Of a stretch of DNA of 64,000 bases, positions 33,230 through 43,420 are shown one piece after another (the first letter of the stretch is position 1; each line of letters opens with the position of its first letter). Both the position numbers and the translations under genes were made by a program. The notes beneath the pieces were generated by a model that saw only the letters and a program-made list of their open reading frames with translations, was not told the DNA's origin and did not search any database. The DNA lies in assembly GCF_000622085.1 (NCBI RefSeq), contig NZ_JHWL01000002.1:186001-250000 (forward strand). The letters are read 5' to 3'. The DNA is from Butyrivibrio proteoclasticus P6B7 (lineage in GTDB: Bacteria; Bacillota; Clostridia; Lachnospirales; Lachnospiraceae).

Positions 33230-34210
33230 TCATTTAGAAAAATATTTATTAAAGACTTCTGGTAAATTCGCTTTGTACTCTTTTCCTGAAAGAGCATCAA
33301 ACCCCTCTGGCATTTCTTCTGGGAACTTAAGTCTGTAGCTGTGCAGAAGCTGATACTTCATGCCAAAGGATTTACTTCCGCCGTATTTAACATCTCCAAT
33401 AATTGGATGTGAAATGCTGGATAAATGAGCTCTAATTTGATGCGGCTTACCAGTAATGAGCTTAACTTCAAGGTAAGTTAAGTTATCATTGGAATTGTAA
33501 GCTAAAGGCTCATACAAGGTTTCGATATAGGAATAATCATCGCTTCCTGGATCTTTGGCACAGATACTAACCTTGTTGGTCTTCTCATCCTTGGAAAGAT
33601 ATCCTTTAAGTGTCACGTTGCTATCAAGCTTGCCTTCCACAATAGTTCTGTAATATTTATCAACAGTTCTTTCCTTCAGCATCTGGTTCATTACTCTGGC
33701 GCCATTTAAGGACTTAGCGCAGATTACAAGACCACTAGTGTTACGGTCAAGTCTGTTACATATAGAAGGCTTATAAGTCTCTAGAGTGGCGCTTGTAACG
33801 TCGCCCTTTGACAATAGATATTCTATTAGCCAGTCGTTAAGACTGATGTCCTTATCAGTTGATTTTTGAGACAAAAGACCTGCTGGCTTATTAACGAATA
33901 AAACGTTGTCATCTTCATAGATGATATCCAGGTCACCAACAGCTTTAAGTACATTTCCCTTTTCAAAGCTGTTAACCTTCTGTGCTGTGTCACCCCTGAA
34001 TTTATCCAGGGTTTCGTCAGCAAAGAATATTTTGATACTATCGCCCTTATTAAGCTTTTCTTTGCCGTCAGCTTTTTTACCATTAAGGACAATATTTTTT
34101 TTGCGAAGCATTTTGTATATAAAGCCACCGGATGCTTTAGGAAGATAGCTTTTTAGAAAGGCATCCAGCCTTTTTCCTGCTTCATTATTACTTATATTTA
34201 TTTCTTTCAT
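33230..34210 (-). CDS. RluA-family pseudouridine synthase
   Basis: 326 residues. An S4-like N-terminal domain (NEAGKRLDAFLKSYLP, residues 6-60) precedes the catalytic domain with CNRLDRNTSGLVI (catalytic Asp) and KLITGKPHQIRAHL. It is distinct from the RluD at 10140. The target uridine cannot be named from sequence. It starts 8 bases after the upstream gene, in a run of co-directional genes. Confidence 0.88.
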   Translation of the reverse strand: MKEINISNNEAGKRLDAFLKSYLPKASGGFIYKMLRKKNIVLNGKKADGKEKLNKGDSIKIFFADETLDKFRGDTAQKVNSFEKGNVLKAVGDLDIIYEDDNVLFVNKPAGLLSQKSTDKDISLNDWLIEYLLSKGDVTSATLETYKPSICNRLDRNTSGLVICAKSLNGARVMNQMLKERTVDKYYRTIVEGKLDSNVTLKGYLSKDEKTNKVSICAKDPGSDDYSYIETLYEPLAYNSNDNLTYLEVKLITGKPHQIRAHLSSISHPIIGDVKYGGSKSFGMKYQLLHSYRLKFPEEMPEGFDALSGKEYKANLPEVFNKYFSK

Positions 34211-34218
34211 GGCTTTCC

Positions 34219-34824
34219 TTAAAGAGATATTGATAAAAGAATTCCTGTAGGAGTCTGAACTGTACCACGCTCCCAGTTATCCTCAATGGCCTGTGGATCG
34301 ATGTTCTTATCGCTTCTAAGCTTATCCAGGGTCTTTAGTCTGTCTACATATTTATCAATGTTATCAAATATTTTGATACTATAGTCTGTATAACCGCTCT
34401 GGGCTATCATCTTGTTAATGTGCTTCTCACAGTCCCCTGGCTCCATTGAAGGATCACTTGAGTAACAGCAAATGTTCTTATCAAGAACTGTGGCAGCGCC
34501 TAAGTTGAAGTTCTGATCATAGGCTGTGATCACAAGGTCATAGTTAATAAGAAGGCCACCCTTGGCATTTTCTATTTTCTCGTAGTCATCCTTATTACAG
34601 CCTTTTGCCTTTATGAACATGATCATATTAACGGCAAACCAGCCTGTTGGAAGGCATAAAAGAGCTGCCAGGATACTAAACAGGTTCTTTTGAGTGTGGG
34701 TTAAGATTAGGCCAATAAAAAAGCAAAGAAGTGTCAGTCCCAAGCATAAGCTGGTCCTTATAATTCCCCTCTTTTTACAATACTCAATATATCCAAATTC
34801 ACCTTTAGTTACTTTATTATTCAT
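34219..34824 (-). CDS. Hypothetical two-span membrane protein
   Basis: 201 residues. Two adjacent hydrophobic segments (about 24-42 and 48-70) near the N-terminus form a hairpin anchor; the remaining 130 residues are polar and probably cytoplasmic. No motif I recognise. It overlaps the HAD gene by one base (TAATG), so the two are co-translated. Confidence 0.7.
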   Translation of the reverse strand: MNNKVTKGEFGYIEYCKKRGIIRTSLCLGLTLLCFFIGLILTHTQKNLFSILAALLCLPTGWFAVNMIMFIKAKGCNKDDYEKIENAKGGLLINYDLVITAYDQNFNLGAATVLDKNICCYSSDPSMEPGDCEKHINKMIAQSGYTDYSIKIFDNIDKYVDRLKTLDKLRSDKNIDPQAIEDNWERGTVQTPTGILLSISL

Positions 34825-35489
34825 TAGGCGCTAACCTCGATGTCGTTATAATCGTTTATATAAAAGTCTGAGAGATCTTTCTTTTCTGTATCTCTGTGGG
34901 CTGAATAGGCGTCATTAACAGCTATTACAGTCATACCTGCGCTCTTTCCTGCCATGATGCCATCCACAAGATCCTCAAAAACAAGGCATCTGTCTGGGAT
35001 TACATTAAGCTCCTCTGATACAGCAAGATATACGTCTGGAGCGGGCTTACCCTTTACTATCTCTGTGCCTGATTTGATGCTTACAAAGAAATCTCTTATG
35101 CCGTGTACAGAAAGAACCTGCTCTATAAGTTCCTTGGAATTACTTGAAGCGATTCCCATTTTGATATTAAGGTCTCTGCAGGCCTTCAAAAACTCAAGAG
35201 CACCTGATTTAAGTGGAACCTCATAGGTGTATTTCTCCCAAGCCATTTCGTTCCAGTCATTACCGATTTTTTCGATTGAATCCTTGATATTAAAGCGCTC
35301 TTTAAAGTACTGAGCTGTTTCTACGAAGCTACGGCCGCCAATTTCCTGCTGAAGTGTGGCAGGTGGCGTGATTCCGTGTCTTCCAAGATACTCAACATCT
35401 ATTGCTTTCCACATCCACATGCTGTCTACAAGGGATCCATCCAGATCAAATATGACAGCATCGTAATCCTTTAAATTGATTGAAACCAT
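34824..35489 (-). CDS. HAD-family hydrolase, beta-phosphoglucomutase-like
   Basis: 221 residues of the HAD superfamily, subclass I with an alpha-helical cap. Motif I is FDLDGSLVDS, motif II IASSN, and the motif III Lys and motif IV segments are VKGKPAPDVY and VFEDLVDGI. Such proteins act on sugar phosphates or nucleotides; the substrate is not evident. Confidence 0.88.
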   Translation of the reverse strand: MVSINLKDYDAVIFDLDGSLVDSMWMWKAIDVEYLGRHGITPPATLQQEIGGRSFVETAQYFKERFNIKDSIEKIGNDWNEMAWEKYTYEVPLKSGALEFLKACRDLNIKMGIASSNSKELIEQVLSVHGIRDFFVSIKSGTEIVKGKPAPDVYLAVSEELNVIPDRCLVFEDLVDGIMAGKSAGMTVIAVNDAYSAHRDTEKKDLSDFYINDYNDIEVSA

Positions 35490-35498
35490 ATATACCTC

Positions 35499-36212
35499 TT
35501 AAATTCCAAGACTCTTCATTTCCTCTTCTGTTAGAGGTCTGTACTCACCCTTTTCAAGGTTTTCATCTAATTTGATGGGGCCCATAGATAATCTCTTAAG
35601 GAAAAGAACTTCATTATCTACAGCCTCAAGCATGCGCTTAACCTGATGAAATCTGCCTTCGTGGATTGTCAGATGAATTACCTTATCTCCAACAACTTCT
35701 ACTTTGGCGGGTCTGGTGTAGTAGATTTCTCCATTATCCTTTTTATCACCGATATCAACGCCTTCTTCAAGATGCTTTATCTGGGCATCTGTGAGATCCT
35801 TTTTAATATGCACCTCATAGACCTTATCAACGTGCTTTTTAGGAGCAAGGAGTCTGTGTATCAGGGCTCCGTCGTCAGTTAATAATAACAGTCCCTCTGT
35901 GTCTATATCCAGTCTTCCTACAGGGCTTAGATCCTTAACATTCTCATCTCTTAAAAGATCTATGACTGTAGTGTTCTTTCCGTCATAGGTTGCAGAAACC
36001 ACGTCTGCAGGCTTGTTAAGCATGTAATAGTGATACTTCTGATAGCTTATAACAATGCCATCAAAGGCTATTTCATCGTTGTTTTCATCAATATGAATAT
36101 CACTTTTGGTTGCAACAACGCCATTTACAATACAGCGACCGTTTTTAACATATTCCTTGATCTGCTTTCTTGTACCTATGCCCTGTTCACCTAAAAACTT
36201 ATCTAATCTCAT
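35499..36212 (-). CDS. rsuA: 16S rRNA pseudouridine 516 synthase-like protein
   Basis: RsuA/RluB-type enzyme of 237 residues. An S4 domain (MRLDKFLGEQGIGTRKQIKEYV) is followed by the catalytic GRLDIDTEGLLLLTDDG and the closing HEGRFHQVKRML. RsuA is preferred over RluB/E/F because of the KHVDKVYEV and EGRFHQVKRML patterns, with moderate certainty. Confidence 0.82.
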   Translation of the reverse strand: MRLDKFLGEQGIGTRKQIKEYVKNGRCIVNGVVATKSDIHIDENNDEIAFDGIVISYQKYHYYMLNKPADVVSATYDGKNTTVIDLLRDENVKDLSPVGRLDIDTEGLLLLTDDGALIHRLLAPKKHVDKVYEVHIKKDLTDAQIKHLEEGVDIGDKKDNGEIYYTRPAKVEVVGDKVIHLTIHEGRFHQVKRMLEAVDNEVLFLKRLSMGPIKLDENLEKGEYRPLTEEEMKSLGI

Positions 36213-36230
36213 GTACTAAATTATTACCTC

Positions 36231-37286
36231 TTAAAAAGTTACTGTAAGTTCCTGGCTTTCCTTAAATTTCTCGTAGCTGTTGTAACACTTACACTTGATT
36301 ACTGGATTGCTGTAGCCAGCTGGAACCTTAACATTAAAGGATTGGGTTGCCTTGGTCCTATCCCACATCTGAAGGTAGCTGTAGGTCTTGCCACCATCAT
36401 AGCTGTAGGCAAAATAGATAATAGGACTCTGGCTGTCCTTAACTGTCATCTCCACAAGAACATTGCCACTGGCCTTATCAGTTCCAAGAATCTTAATATC
36501 GCAAACCTCTGGATCTGTTGTATCATCTGGAACTGCCCTGGAAGGCTTAGCTACTTTACTGTATTTAAAGCCTGCAAAGTCATTGGTAGATGACTTAAGA
36601 TTGTAGTACTTAGCTACTGATGTGGCATCAGCAACAGCCAGCTTATTGATAAAATCTGCTGAGCGAAGAAGTGGCACATCATAACCGTGGTCAATGTATG
36701 CGTGTTCAATGATTACACATGGGATACTTCTTGCAACGCAGCTTCTGATAATTCCGTAATAATCCTTTCCAGAGGAGCCAAGTCTTGTCTTAACACCCTT
36801 CTGGTAAAGGCCAAGAGCACCAAGTTCTGTGCTTTCGATCTGTCCAAAATCATAGCCCTTCTGATAGTAAGAACCAAAAGCTGAAGTCCAGATCTCTGAT
36901 CCATAGAATTCATGCTCACTGGAAGCGTTAAAGTGAATGCTGTATACGAAGTTAGCACCAACGCTCTGGGCAAAGGCTGCTCTGTCATCAAGTGACATGT
37001 ATACGTCAGTGGTTCTTGTAAGGTATACAGTAACACCTTCGTACTTTTCAAGCTCTGCCTTCATGGCGTTTGCTACCTGTAATGTCAGCTCTTTTTCCGA
37101 AAAGCCATTGTACTGGGCGCCAAGATTTCTGTCTCCTGTGCCGCCATGTCCTGGATCAATGACAATTACGATATTATTAGCTGCATTGGAAGTGAACTCC
37201 TGAGTATTAAAGCATGTCAGGACTGCCATAAGAAAAATAATAGAGCTTAAGATTACTTTGCAAAAACCAGATATAGTTCTTTTCAT
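36231..37286 (-). CDS. N-acetylmuramoyl-L-alanine amidase, secreted
   Basis: Peptidoglycan amidase of the Amidase_3 type, zinc-dependent. 351 residues: a signal peptide (about 1-34), then VIDPGHGG, EKELTLQVANAM, SIHFNAS and the catalytic IIEHAYIDH, with the zinc ligands in the DPGHGG and SIHFN parts. The last 100 residues form an Ig-like or Gram-positive surface domain of unknown type. It follows a terminator, with GGGGGAC before its ATG. Confidence 0.9.
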   Translation of the reverse strand: MKRTISGFCKVILSSIIFLMAVLTCFNTQEFTSNAANNIVIVIDPGHGGTGDRNLGAQYNGFSEKELTLQVANAMKAELEKYEGVTVYLTRTTDVYMSLDDRAAFAQSVGANFVYSIHFNASSEHEFYGSEIWTSAFGSYYQKGYDFGQIESTELGALGLYQKGVKTRLGSSGKDYYGIIRSCVARSIPCVIIEHAYIDHGYDVPLLRSADFINKLAVADATSVAKYYNLKSSTNDFAGFKYSKVAKPSRAVPDDTTDPEVCDIKILGTDKASGNVLVEMTVKDSQSPIIYFAYSYDGGKTYSYLQMWDRTKATQSFNVKVPAGYSNPVIKCKCYNSYEKFKESQELTVTF

Positions 37287-37313
37287 AATGTCCCCCTGTC
37301 CTTTTAAAGAATA

Positions 37314-37343
37314 AAGCTGCCAAAATATAGATTATGGCAGCTT
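37314..37343 (-). terminator. Intrinsic terminator of the coiled-coil gene
   Basis: Perfect 9-bp stem AAGCTGCCA/TGGCAGCTT with a 12-base loop; TTTATTCTTT follows on the minus strand. Confidence 0.8.
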
Positions 37344-37358
37344 AAATACAAATGAATA

Positions 37359-38099
37359 TCAGTTAAGCATATCTAAATTGAGACCCTCTTCGCTAACCAT
37401 TGGCTGAATACCTGCATCGAGAGGTGATTCAGGGTTAACTACTGACTCCTGCTTAACAACCTCTGGTGGTCTTAAGTCTGATCTATTGGACTTAATGACC
37501 TCACTATACTGTGTAAGAGCAGAAAGAATGTTGTCGTTGTGAGCACCAACATTAGCAACAATGGCGTCGCTGTTCTGCTTAACAGAATCTATAATAGCTT
37601 CACTGTTCTGCTTAACGGAAGCAATGATCTCGTCGTTCTGCTTGTTAGTAGCATCAATTGCCTGAGAAATAATATCCTCAACACCAGCAAGAAGCTGATC
37701 TGTGTACTGTACAGCAGCTGCCTTCATGTCGTTAGCTTCATTCATAGCATTATCAAGGATTTCCTTGGCCTGCTTAGCAGCCTGAGAAACTACCTCATTA
37801 GCCTGAGCGTAGGCCTGCTGCATGATCTCATGCTCGTTGATAAGCTCATTGGTATGAACTGTAGCTTCATCAATAAGGGCCTGAGCCTTCTGGCGGGCAT
37901 CATTTAAGATGGCTTCCTTATTGCTGATGATCTTCTGATATCGCTTTATTTCTTCAGGAGTCTTACTGCGAAGCTCTCTTAAAAGCTCATCAATTTCTTC
38001 TTTGTTAACAATTATCTTGGTCTGTGAAAGAGGCTGTGGCTTACAGTTGTCGATATATGTTTCTATCTCGTCAATCAGCTGCTCTATCCTGCTTGTCAT
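37359..38099 (-). CDS. Coiled-coil protein upstream of the amidase gene
   Basis: 246 residues, almost wholly helical, with a long coiled coil from about 55 to 200 rich in Ala, Gln and Glu and with a near-repeat (SVKQNSEAIIDSVKQNSDAIVANV). The N-terminus IEQLIDEIETYIDNCKPQPLS is typical of a DivIVA- or H+-ATPase-subunit-H-like protein seen beside coaD-rsmD in Clostridia. No catalytic motif. A structural role near division or the envelope is inferred. Confidence 0.72.
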   Translation of the reverse strand: MTSRIEQLIDEIETYIDNCKPQPLSQTKIIVNKEEIDELLRELRSKTPEEIKRYQKIISNKEAILNDARQKAQALIDEATVHTNELINEHEIMQQAYAQANEVVSQAAKQAKEILDNAMNEANDMKAAAVQYTDQLLAGVEDIISQAIDATNKQNDEIIASVKQNSEAIIDSVKQNSDAIVANVGAHNDNILSALTQYSEVIKSNRSDLRPPEVVKQESVVNPESPLDAGIQPMVSEEGLNLDMLN

Positions 38100-38117
38100 A
38101 AAAACTACCCCCTGACT

Positions 38118-38603
38118 TTATCTTAATCCATATTTTTGATATAGTGCATCCTCCACGTTCTTAGGAACGCATGGAGTGATGTCCCCATTATAACTTGCAA
38201 TTTCTTTTACTACAGAGCTACTAAGATAGGAGTACTTAATGTTGGTTGTAAGGAATACTGTATCCACCTGGTTATGAGACAGCTCTCTATTAACCTGTGC
38301 AATCTGAAGTTCATATTCGAAATCTGTAATGGCACGAAGACCTCTTACAATAATATGAATTCCCTGATCCTTACAATAGTCGATCAAAAGCCCGTCGAAG
38401 GATTTGATTTCGACATTATTAAGATTTCCTATAGACTCTTTTAACATTTTAACACGTTCATCAAGGGTAAACAATGGAGTTTTGGCGGAATTACACATAA
38501 CTGCCACAATTACCTTATCGAACATTTCAGATGCTCTCTGAATTATATCCAAATGACCATAGGTTACCGGATCAAAACTTCCTGGATATACTGCAACCTT
38601 CAT
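38118..38603 (-). CDS. coaD: Phosphopantetheine adenylyltransferase
   Basis: Penultimate step of coenzyme A synthesis. 161 residues with YPGSFDPVTYGHLDII and YSYLSSSVVKEIA. Three bases separate it from rsmD, the usual rsmD-coaD pair. Confidence 0.96.
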   Translation of the reverse strand: MKVAVYPGSFDPVTYGHLDIIQRASEMFDKVIVAVMCNSAKTPLFTLDERVKMLKESIGNLNNVEIKSFDGLLIDYCKDQGIHIIVRGLRAITDFEYELQIAQVNRELSHNQVDTVFLTTNIKYSYLSSSVVKEIASYNGDITPCVPKNVEDALYQKYGLR

Positions 38604-38606
38604 ACG

Positions 38607-39158
38607 TCATCCTTTCCTGTATACGAATACATGCTTGTTGTTCTTGTACTCTTTTTCTCTTCTTACTTCGAAACCGAAATCCTCTACAAAGGAGAAATCC
38701 TTATCCAAGTCACTTTCGAAGATTAGCATAGTATGAGGGGTTACGTAGGTCATGTTAGCAAGCTGTGAAAGTGTTCTCTCATACAGATCCTCATGGTAAG
38801 GAGGGTCGATAAAGATAATATCAGCCTCTTCTTCATGAATATTTCTAAGACCAAGGACCACGTCCTGTTTAAGGACTGTAGCCACATCTTCAAAGTGTGT
38901 GGTCTTAAGATTCTGCATTATGCATTTATAGGCATTCTGTCCGTTCTCTATAAAGTAAGCCTTCTTGGCTCCGCGAGAAAGGGCTTCAATGCCTATTCCG
39001 CCTGATCCAGAGAAAAGATCTATGAAGACTGAGCCTGGGACCTCAATCTGGATCATATTAAATAGTGTCTCTTTTATTCTGTCCTGAGTTGGTCTTGTAT
39101 CCTTTCCTTCTGGAGTTACAAGCTTAAGTCTCCTGGCAGAACCTGCAATTACTCTCAT
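38607..39158 (-). CDS. rsmD: 16S rRNA (guanine-N2) methyltransferase RsmD
   Basis: Methylates G966 (E. coli numbering) of 16S rRNA. 183 residues with [25 protein letters not shown], the SAM-binding DLFSGSGGIGIEALSRG and the catalytic DPPY. It overlaps the topoisomerase gene upstream by 4 bases. Confidence 0.94.
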   Translation of the reverse strand: MRVIAGSARRLKLVTPEGKDTRPTQDRIKETLFNMIQIEVPGSVFIDLFSGSGGIGIEALSRGAKKAYFIENGQNAYKCIMQNLKTTHFEDVATVLKQDVVLGLRNIHEEEADIIFIDPPYHEDLYERTLSQLANMTYVTPHTMLIFESDLDKDFSFVEDFGFEVRREKEYKNNKHVFVYRKG

Positions 39159-41392
39159 AATCTCACCTTTGTACCTTTGGTATCTCTGCTTGTTACCTTT
39201 AAATGACCTAAATGAAGATCCTTATCATTGTGTTTGATAGTTCTTTCTTCCATGTCATTTAGATAGTAAACTTCTCTTACATAGTCGTTCTTGGTAAGTC
39301 TCATACCCCTAACGCCCACAGCCGCCTTCTTCTTCTCTGGAATAGTATCCACGTTAAAGCGTAGGAAATATCCCTCGTTGGAGCAAAGAATAACGGTCTT
39401 TTGTGTGTGAAGTATCTCAACATTAACTACTTCATCGCCGTCTGTAAGCTTTGTTGCAGCAACTGTTCGCTTACTTACATCAAACTCACCACCGTCAACT
39501 ACCTTCATCATAGACATCTTTGTTGTGAAAAGAAGTCTGTAAAGATTAAGATCTGACTGGCTGGCAGCAAGGATAATGGTCTCCTTGGATGTATCAAAAT
39601 TACTGATATTATCGATAGGAACACCCTTATCTCTCATCTTACCCTGAGGAAGGTCTGTGGCCTTTACAGTATGGAGATTACCCATATTAGTAAAGAAGCA
39701 AACCTTACCGGTGTTCTTCATGATAAATGAGAATTTGAACTCGTTCTCAATAGTCTCTTTGTTCTTCTCATAGGTTGTAGCATCGATGGTCTTGGCATAG
39801 CCGAATCTATCCATGATAAAGGCTACATCCATCTCTTCTACTGGCTTTTCTTCATATACAGCATTTTCTCTGTTGTCGATGACAGTCTTTCTTGCCTGGT
39901 TATATTCCTTCTTGATCCTTACAAGCTCATCCTGGATAACCATGGACATAGAGTCATGGCTTTCAAGAATATCCTCGTATCTGTATATGTTGGCAACTGT
40001 ATTCTCATGTTCTTTAACAAGGGCATCAAGCTCAAGACCAATGAGTTTGTACAGTCTCATTTCAAGAATAGCATCTGCCTGGGCCTCAGTAAACATAAGC
40101 TGAGCTGCCATGGCTTTTGATTCTCTTGATTTAAAGTTTATACCCTCTGTGATACCATTTACAAGACAGTTCTTAGCCATTGCTCTGTCCTTGGAACCAC
40201 GGAGAATCTCTATAACAAGATCGATTACATTGCAGGCCTTAATGAGACCTTCCTGTATCTCCTTCTTTTCCTGTTCCTTCTTAAGAAGTGTTGTGTATTT
40301 CCTAGTGGTGATCTCGTACTGGAAGTCAGTGCAGGCCCTCATGATATCTCTAAGGGACATGGTCTCTGGCCTTCCGTTATCGATAGCAAGCATGTTGACA
40401 CCAAAGGTATCCTCGAGCTTGGTCTTCTTATAAAGAAGGTTGGTAAAGTTCTCAACATCAGTATCCTTCTTAAGCTCGATTACGATTCTGATACCTTCCT
40501 TAGAAGACTGGTTGGAAATATCAACAATATCATTGGTGATCTTCTTCTCTGCAAGTTCTGCAACATCTGACATAAACTTACCGATTCCCATACCGATCAT
40601 AGTGTAAGGAATTTCTGTGATCACAAGGTTGATGTGACCGTTCTTACCCTTCTCAGTCTCAACCTTACCTCTTATCCTAATCTTACCTGTTCCGGTTTCA
40701 TAGATACTAAGGAGCTCGTCCTTATTGATTACGATACCGCCTGTAGGGAAATCTGGTCCCTTAATGTATTTCATAAGGTCTTTGGTTGTCAGAGTATCAT
40801 TTTGAATAAAGGCAATCTCAGCATCAATTACCTCAGCAAGGTTGTGAGGAGGTGTGCTGGTAGCCATACCTACAGCGATACCTTCAGATCCGTTAACTAA
40901 GAAGTTGGGAATCTTAACTGGAAGAACTGATGGCTCTTTTTCTGTCTCATCAAAGTTAGGTAAAAAATCTACCACGTTCTTATCAAGATCCTCAAGAAAG
41001 TTCTCCTGTGTGATCTTGGAAAGTCTTGCCTCTGTGTAACGCATGGCAGCTGCGCCGTCGCCTTCGATATTACCGAAGTTACCGTGGCCATCCACAAGAG
41101 GAACCATCTTCTTAAAGTCCTGAGTCATTACCACAAGACAGTCATAGATGGAGCTGTCACCATGAGGGTGATATTTACCCATGGTATCGCCCACGATTCT
41201 TGCACTCTTACGATATGGTCTGTCATATCTGATGCCCAGCTCATACATATCATAAAGAGTTCTTCTCTGAACAGGCTTAAGACCGTCCCTGATATCAGGA
41301 AGTGCACGGGCCACAATTACACTCATGGCATAATCTATAAAAGATTTTTGCATTATTTCCGAATACTCGGTTTTTATAATTCTATCTTCCAT
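39155..41392 (-). CDS. parC: Type IIA topoisomerase subunit A, ParC-like
   Basis: Breaks and rejoins DNA through a catalytic Tyr in [12 protein letters not shown] near residue 119. 745 residues: winged-helix/tower core, then a C-terminal beta-pinwheel from about 500. I see no GyrA box (QRRGGKG-like), which favours topoisomerase IV or a divergent second gyrase. The quinolone-determining region reads GDSSIYD, with the usual Ser and Asp, so no resistance change is visible. It follows the B subunit gene by 20 bases. Confidence 0.85.
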   Translation of the reverse strand: MEDRIIKTEYSEIMQKSFIDYAMSVIVARALPDIRDGLKPVQRRTLYDMYELGIRYDRPYRKSARIVGDTMGKYHPHGDSSIYDCLVVMTQDFKKMVPLVDGHGNFGNIEGDGAAAMRYTEARLSKITQENFLEDLDKNVVDFLPNFDETEKEPSVLPVKIPNFLVNGSEGIAVGMATSTPPHNLAEVIDAEIAFIQNDTLTTKDLMKYIKGPDFPTGGIVINKDELLSIYETGTGKIRIRGKVETEKGKNGHINLVITEIPYTMIGMGIGKFMSDVAELAEKKITNDIVDISNQSSKEGIRIVIELKKDTDVENFTNLLYKKTKLEDTFGVNMLAIDNGRPETMSLRDIMRACTDFQYEITTRKYTTLLKKEQEKKEIQEGLIKACNVIDLVIEILRGSKDRAMAKNCLVNGITEGINFKSRESKAMAAQLMFTEAQADAILEMRLYKLIGLELDALVKEHENTVANIYRYEDILESHDSMSMVIQDELVRIKKEYNQARKTVIDNRENAVYEEKPVEEMDVAFIMDRFGYAKTIDATTYEKNKETIENEFKFSFIMKNTGKVCFFTNMGNLHTVKATDLPQGKMRDKGVPIDNISNFDTSKETIILAASQSDLNLYRLLFTTKMSMMKVVDGGEFDVSKRTVAATKLTDGDEVVNVEILHTQKTVILCSNEGYFLRFNVDTIPEKKKAAVGVRGMRLTKNDYVREVYYLNDMEERTIKHNDKDLHLGHLKVTSRDTKGTKVRL

Positions 41393-41412
41393 AATTTTGT
41401 CCTTTGGTTATT

Positions 41413-43335
41413 TTAGATATCCAGAGCAGCATCTGTGGCGTGCTGGTGTATGAATTCTCTTCTTGGTGGAACGTCAACTCCCATAAGAAGCTCTGTCATT
41501 TGGGAAGCCATCTTGGCATCCTCAATCTCTACTGCTTTAAGGAGTCTTCGCTCAGGGTCAAGGGTTGTCTCCCAAAGCTGCTCAGGATCCATTTCACCAA
41601 GACCCTTATATCTCTGGAGTGTGAAGCTTCCCTTGTGAGAATTTCTATATTTAGCAAGGGCATTGTCATCGTAAAGATATTCTTCTTTGCCCCTTGCTGG
41701 TATTGCCTTATAAAGTGGTGGCATAGCTAGGTATACATGTCCCTGATAGATAAGTTCAGGCATGAATCTGTAGAACAGAGTCAAAAGCAGTGTTGAAATA
41801 TGCTCACCATCTACGTCCGCATCGGCCATGATAATGATCTTATCATAGCGAAGCTTACTAATATCAAAGTCGTTACCGTATCCTTCTGAGAAACCGCAGC
41901 CAAAGGCATTGATCATAGCCTTGATCTCGGCGTTGGCAAGGACCTTATCAATGCTGGCCTTCTCTACGTTAAGAATCTTACCTCTGATAGGAAGGATAGC
42001 CTGATAATCTCTGTTTCTTGCCATCTTGGCACTTCCACCGGCGGAATCTCCCTCTACGATAAAGATCTCACACTTGGAAGCATCCTTACTTATGCAGTTT
42101 GCAAGCTTACCATTGGAATCAAAGGAGTATTTCTGCTTGGTAAGCATGTTGGTCTTGGCTTTCTCTTCTGTCTTACGGATCTTGGCAGCTTTTTCTGCGC
42201 ATCCGATGATAGACTTAAGAGTCTCAAGGTTTCTGTCAAAGAATCTTGTGACTTCGTCGTTGGTAATCTTGGAAACAACCTTGGCAGCGTCCTGATTATC
42301 AAGCTTAGTCTTGGTCTGGCCCTCAAATCTTGGGTCAGGATGCTTAATTGAAACAACAGCTGTCATACCATTACGAACATCGGTACCTGTAAAGTTGTTG
42401 TCCTTATCCTTAAGGATGTTCAGTTCACGGGCATACTGGTTAATGATGTTGGTGAACATAGTCTTAAAGCCTGTAAGGTGAGTACCACCCTCGGCATTGT
42501 AGATGTTATTACAGAAGCCCAGAACTTCTTCATGGAACTCGTTAACGTACTGGAAGGCAACCTCTACCTCTACGCCTTCACTCTCGCCGCTAAAGGCCAC
42601 AACATCACATACAGCTTCCTTGGACTTATTCATGTCCTTGATAAAGCCTGTGATTCCATCTGGCTCATGAAACTCTATATACTCTTCAACGCCAGGTCTT
42701 TTGTCCTCAAATATGATCGTAAGGGATGGATTAAGGTAAGCTGTCTCGTGAAGACGGGACTTAATGTCATCCTCTTTGAATCTAGTCTTTTCAAAGATAG
42801 TATCATCAGGAAGGAAATTGATGGTGGTACCAGTTTCCTTAGTGGTTCCAACAGGCTTAAGAAGACCCTTTTCAAGGGCTGTTGTTGGGATACCTCTCTC
42901 GTAGGAATCCTCATAGATATATCCGTCCTTTTTAACACGGACGTTCATTCTGGTTGAAAGCGCATTAACAACAGAAGAACCTACACCGTGAAGTCCTCCA
43001 CTTGTCTTATATGCGTTATTATCGAATTTACCACCGGCATGAAGCATAGTAAGAACTACACGCTCGGCTGTGATGCCCTTAGCGTGCATTCCAACTGGAA
43101 TACCTCGGCCGTTATCTTCTACTGTGGCTGAGCCATCAGCTTCTAAAGTAACATGGATTTGAGTGCAGAAGCCTGCAAGATGTTCATCTACAGCGTTGTC
43201 TACAATCTCATACACCAGATGATTGAGACCTCTTGTAGTAACACTTCCAATGTACATACCAGGACGTTTTCTTACAGCCTCAAGTCCTTCTAGTACGGTA
43301 ATACTGGAAGCATCATATTGTTCTTGTAAAGACAT
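41413..43335 (-). CDS. parE: Type IIA topoisomerase subunit B, ParE-like
   Basis: ATPase and Toprim subunit. 640 residues with EIVDNAVDEHLAGF (ATP/Mg), DNGRGIPVG, GGLHGVGSSVVNAL, the Toprim EGDSAGGSAK and DADVDGEHI, and the C-terminal QRYKGLGEMDPEQLWETT. GyrB and ParE cannot be told apart firmly here; the paired A subunit lacking a GyrA box suggests ParE. Confidence 0.85.
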   Translation of the reverse strand: MSLQEQYDASSITVLEGLEAVRKRPGMYIGSVTTRGLNHLVYEIVDNAVDEHLAGFCTQIHVTLEADGSATVEDNGRGIPVGMHAKGITAERVVLTMLHAGGKFDNNAYKTSGGLHGVGSSVVNALSTRMNVRVKKDGYIYEDSYERGIPTTALEKGLLKPVGTTKETGTTINFLPDDTIFEKTRFKEDDIKSRLHETAYLNPSLTIIFEDKRPGVEEYIEFHEPDGITGFIKDMNKSKEAVCDVVAFSGESEGVEVEVAFQYVNEFHEEVLGFCNNIYNAEGGTHLTGFKTMFTNIINQYARELNILKDKDNNFTGTDVRNGMTAVVSIKHPDPRFEGQTKTKLDNQDAAKVVSKITNDEVTRFFDRNLETLKSIIGCAEKAAKIRKTEEKAKTNMLTKQKYSFDSNGKLANCISKDASKCEIFIVEGDSAGGSAKMARNRDYQAILPIRGKILNVEKASIDKVLANAEIKAMINAFGCGFSEGYGNDFDISKLRYDKIIIMADADVDGEHISTLLLTLFYRFMPELIYQGHVYLAMPPLYKAIPARGKEEYLYDDNALAKYRNSHKGSFTLQRYKGLGEMDPEQLWETTLDPERRLLKAVEIEDAKMASQMTELLMGVDVPPRREFIHQHATDAALDI

Positions 43336-43375
43336 TCCTATAACCCCTCTTCAAAACTTTTATTTCATGATAATT

Positions 43376-43401
43376 GGCTAAAAGAGCTATCTCTTTTAGC
43401 C
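43376..43401 (-). other. Perfect hairpin between degV and parE
   Basis: 11-bp perfect stem GGCTAAAAGAG/CTCTTTTAGCC with a 4-base loop, 19 bases after the degV stop. No T-run follows on the minus strand, so termination is doubtful; it may be a processing site or an mRNA-end stabiliser. Confidence 0.55.
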
Positions 43402-43420
43402 GAAAGCTTAATCCTTGATA

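Noticed and set aside
39155-43335. Assignment as the main gyrA/gyrB pair
   Set aside because: The A subunit seems to lack a GyrA box and the pair is not beside dnaA/recF, so a ParC/ParE label is safer, though not proven.
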